Source of the DNA: Rhizobium pisi
GTDB taxonomy: Bacteria > Pseudomonadota > Alphaproteobacteria > Rhizobiales > Rhizobiaceae
Direction: 5' to 3'
Assembly (NCBI RefSeq): GCF_003938655.1
Contig: NZ_RJJT01000032.1
Coordinates: 1 to 60,561, forward strand
DNA length: 60,561 nt
Shown here: piece after piece, positions 60,073 through 60,561 of the stretch
How positions within the stretch are numbered: position 1 is the first letter of the stretch
Layout of the letters: each line of letters starts with the position of its first letter
The notes under the pieces: generated by a model
Told to the model about the DNA's origin: nothing
The model's database searches: none
The model's input: the letters and a program-made list of their open reading frames with translations, nothing else
Program-made: the position numbers and the translations under genes

Positions 60073-60471
60073 ATGATCAGCAGCTTAAAGACCGGCCTGA
60101 AGCGCCGTGGAATTCTGTTCGCAGCCGCAGCCCTGGTGATGGCCCCGTGGCTGTCGCCGGTGTCTGCACAGGCTGCAACGGTCGAGGAGGTCAAGGCCAA
60201 GGGCAAGATCGTCGTCGGCATTCAAGGCGACAACGCACCCTGGGGCTTCGTCAATTCGAGCGGCGTTCAGGACGGCTTCGATGCCGACATCGCCAAGCTT
60301 TTCGCCAAGGATCTGGGCGTCGAGGTCGAATTTGTCCCGCTTGCGGTCGCCAATCGCATTCCGGCACTTGTCACCGGCAAGGTCGATATCCTATTTGCCA
60401 CCATGGCGATGACGGAGGAACGAGCCAAGTCGATCGGTAGTCCTCCCCGTTTTAGCGGGGTTCAGCGGTAG
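60073..60471 (+). pseudogene. Amino-acid-type ABC transporter substrate-binding protein cut by an insertion sequence
   Basis: A signal peptide (RRGILFAAAALVMAPWLSPV, cleaved near AQA) and the first 90 residues of a family 3 binding protein are intact: KGKIVVGIQGDNAPWGFVNS, GFDADIAKLFAKDLGVEVEF and VDILFATMAMTEERAKSI. After codon 122 the sequence changes to the end of an IS, and the frame closes at TAG within it. The rest of the protein (about 150 residues) is separated. GAGGAGAAGG precedes ATG. The transporter is likely non-functional. Confidence 0.88.
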
Positions 60472-60561
60472 AATTCACGCGGCCATTTTCAGTTTCTGAG
60501 CGGGTGTGATGCCGCCAATGCCCATGTTGGGCCGTTCGTGGTTATACGTCCAAAGCCACTC
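60438..60561 (-). mobile_element. Insertion sequence, IS3-like, right-hand part (3' partial)
   Basis: Similarity to the binding-protein gene ends near 60437. From there the sequence contains a terminal region with CCCCG/CGGGG inverted bases and, leftward, the end of an IS3-family transposase. The other end of the element lies beyond the window, so terminal inverted repeats and target duplication cannot be confirmed. Confidence 0.75.
60475..60561 (-). CDS. IS3-family transposase (OrfB), C-terminal end
   Basis: Reading leftward, the last 28 codons spell EWLWTYNHERPNMGIGGITP then AQKLKMAA before the stop at 60475-60477. The YNHERPNMG-x-GG-x-TPAQKL pattern is the C-terminal end of IS3-type DDE integrase-fold transposases. 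The catalytic core lies outside the window. Confidence 0.88.
   Translation of the reverse strand, partial: EWLWTYNHERPNMGIGGITPAQKLKMAA

Overview
The window looks like accessory or chromid DNA of a member of the Rhizobiaceae (Rhizobium/Sinorhizobium/Agrobacterium type). The inference rests on GC-rich coding style, a usg gene, a DUF1127 mini-protein, a HrcA/CIRCE-type groESL operon without a GGM tail, an HPII-type catalase, and many GGAAC-N16-nGTT sequences, the binding pattern of the alphaproteobacterial general stress sigma factor EcfG/RpoE2. No rRNA, tRNA, CRISPR array or replication origin was found.

Region 1 (0-24 kb) reads as a general stress island. Eleven EcfG-like promoters sit at start-proximal positions in front of an SDR/isochorismatase pair, a 25-residue membrane peptide with a larger membrane protein, a low-affinity-iron-permease-like protein, a flavodoxin-like reductase, a deleted oxidoreductase gene, a DUF4142 protein, an eight-gene respiratory operon, a small protein with a diheme cytochrome c, a DUF1236 protein, a single-domain response regulator, and a lipoprotein/Nramp-like/PRC-barrel operon. 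A twelfth, with a 17-base spacer, precedes usg. The respiratory operon runs from an FdhF/YdeP-type molybdopterin oxidoreductase through cytochromes c and a caa3-type oxidase to a CtaG-like assembly factor. katE lies inside the island but lacks a convincing copy of the promoter.

Region 2 (24-31 kb) carries CIRCE-groES-groEL, two small unknown genes, then a family 4 glycosyltransferase and an amylo-alpha-1,6-glucosidase-like gene, each broken by one apparent single-base deletion.

Region 3 (31-53 kb) is a patchwork of short regulator-enzyme modules: AraC with a SnoaL/LEH-fold protein, a YhaN/SbcD-like ATPase-nuclease pair, a possible small RNA, AraC beside an alpha/beta hydrolase, SDR beside TetR with duplicated operators, a VCBS/RTX surface protein with a perfect 339-bp tandem duplication, a Phd/VapC toxin-antitoxin pair, an acyltransferase, and a methyltransferase/SnoaL/NADP reductase/two-SDR stretch divergent from a LysR gene. 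Gene remnants (AHSA1, DinB and unidentified frames) are scattered through it.

Region 4 (53-60.5 kb) is a catabolic and uptake locus. A leftward set (substrate-binding-like protein without signal peptide, HpaI-type aldolase, HpaH-type hydratase, intradiol dioxygenase) is divergent from a GntR regulator, a TIM-barrel isomerase-like protein and an amino-acid-type ABC transporter. The transporter's binding-protein gene is cut by an insertion sequence whose transposase end closes the window.
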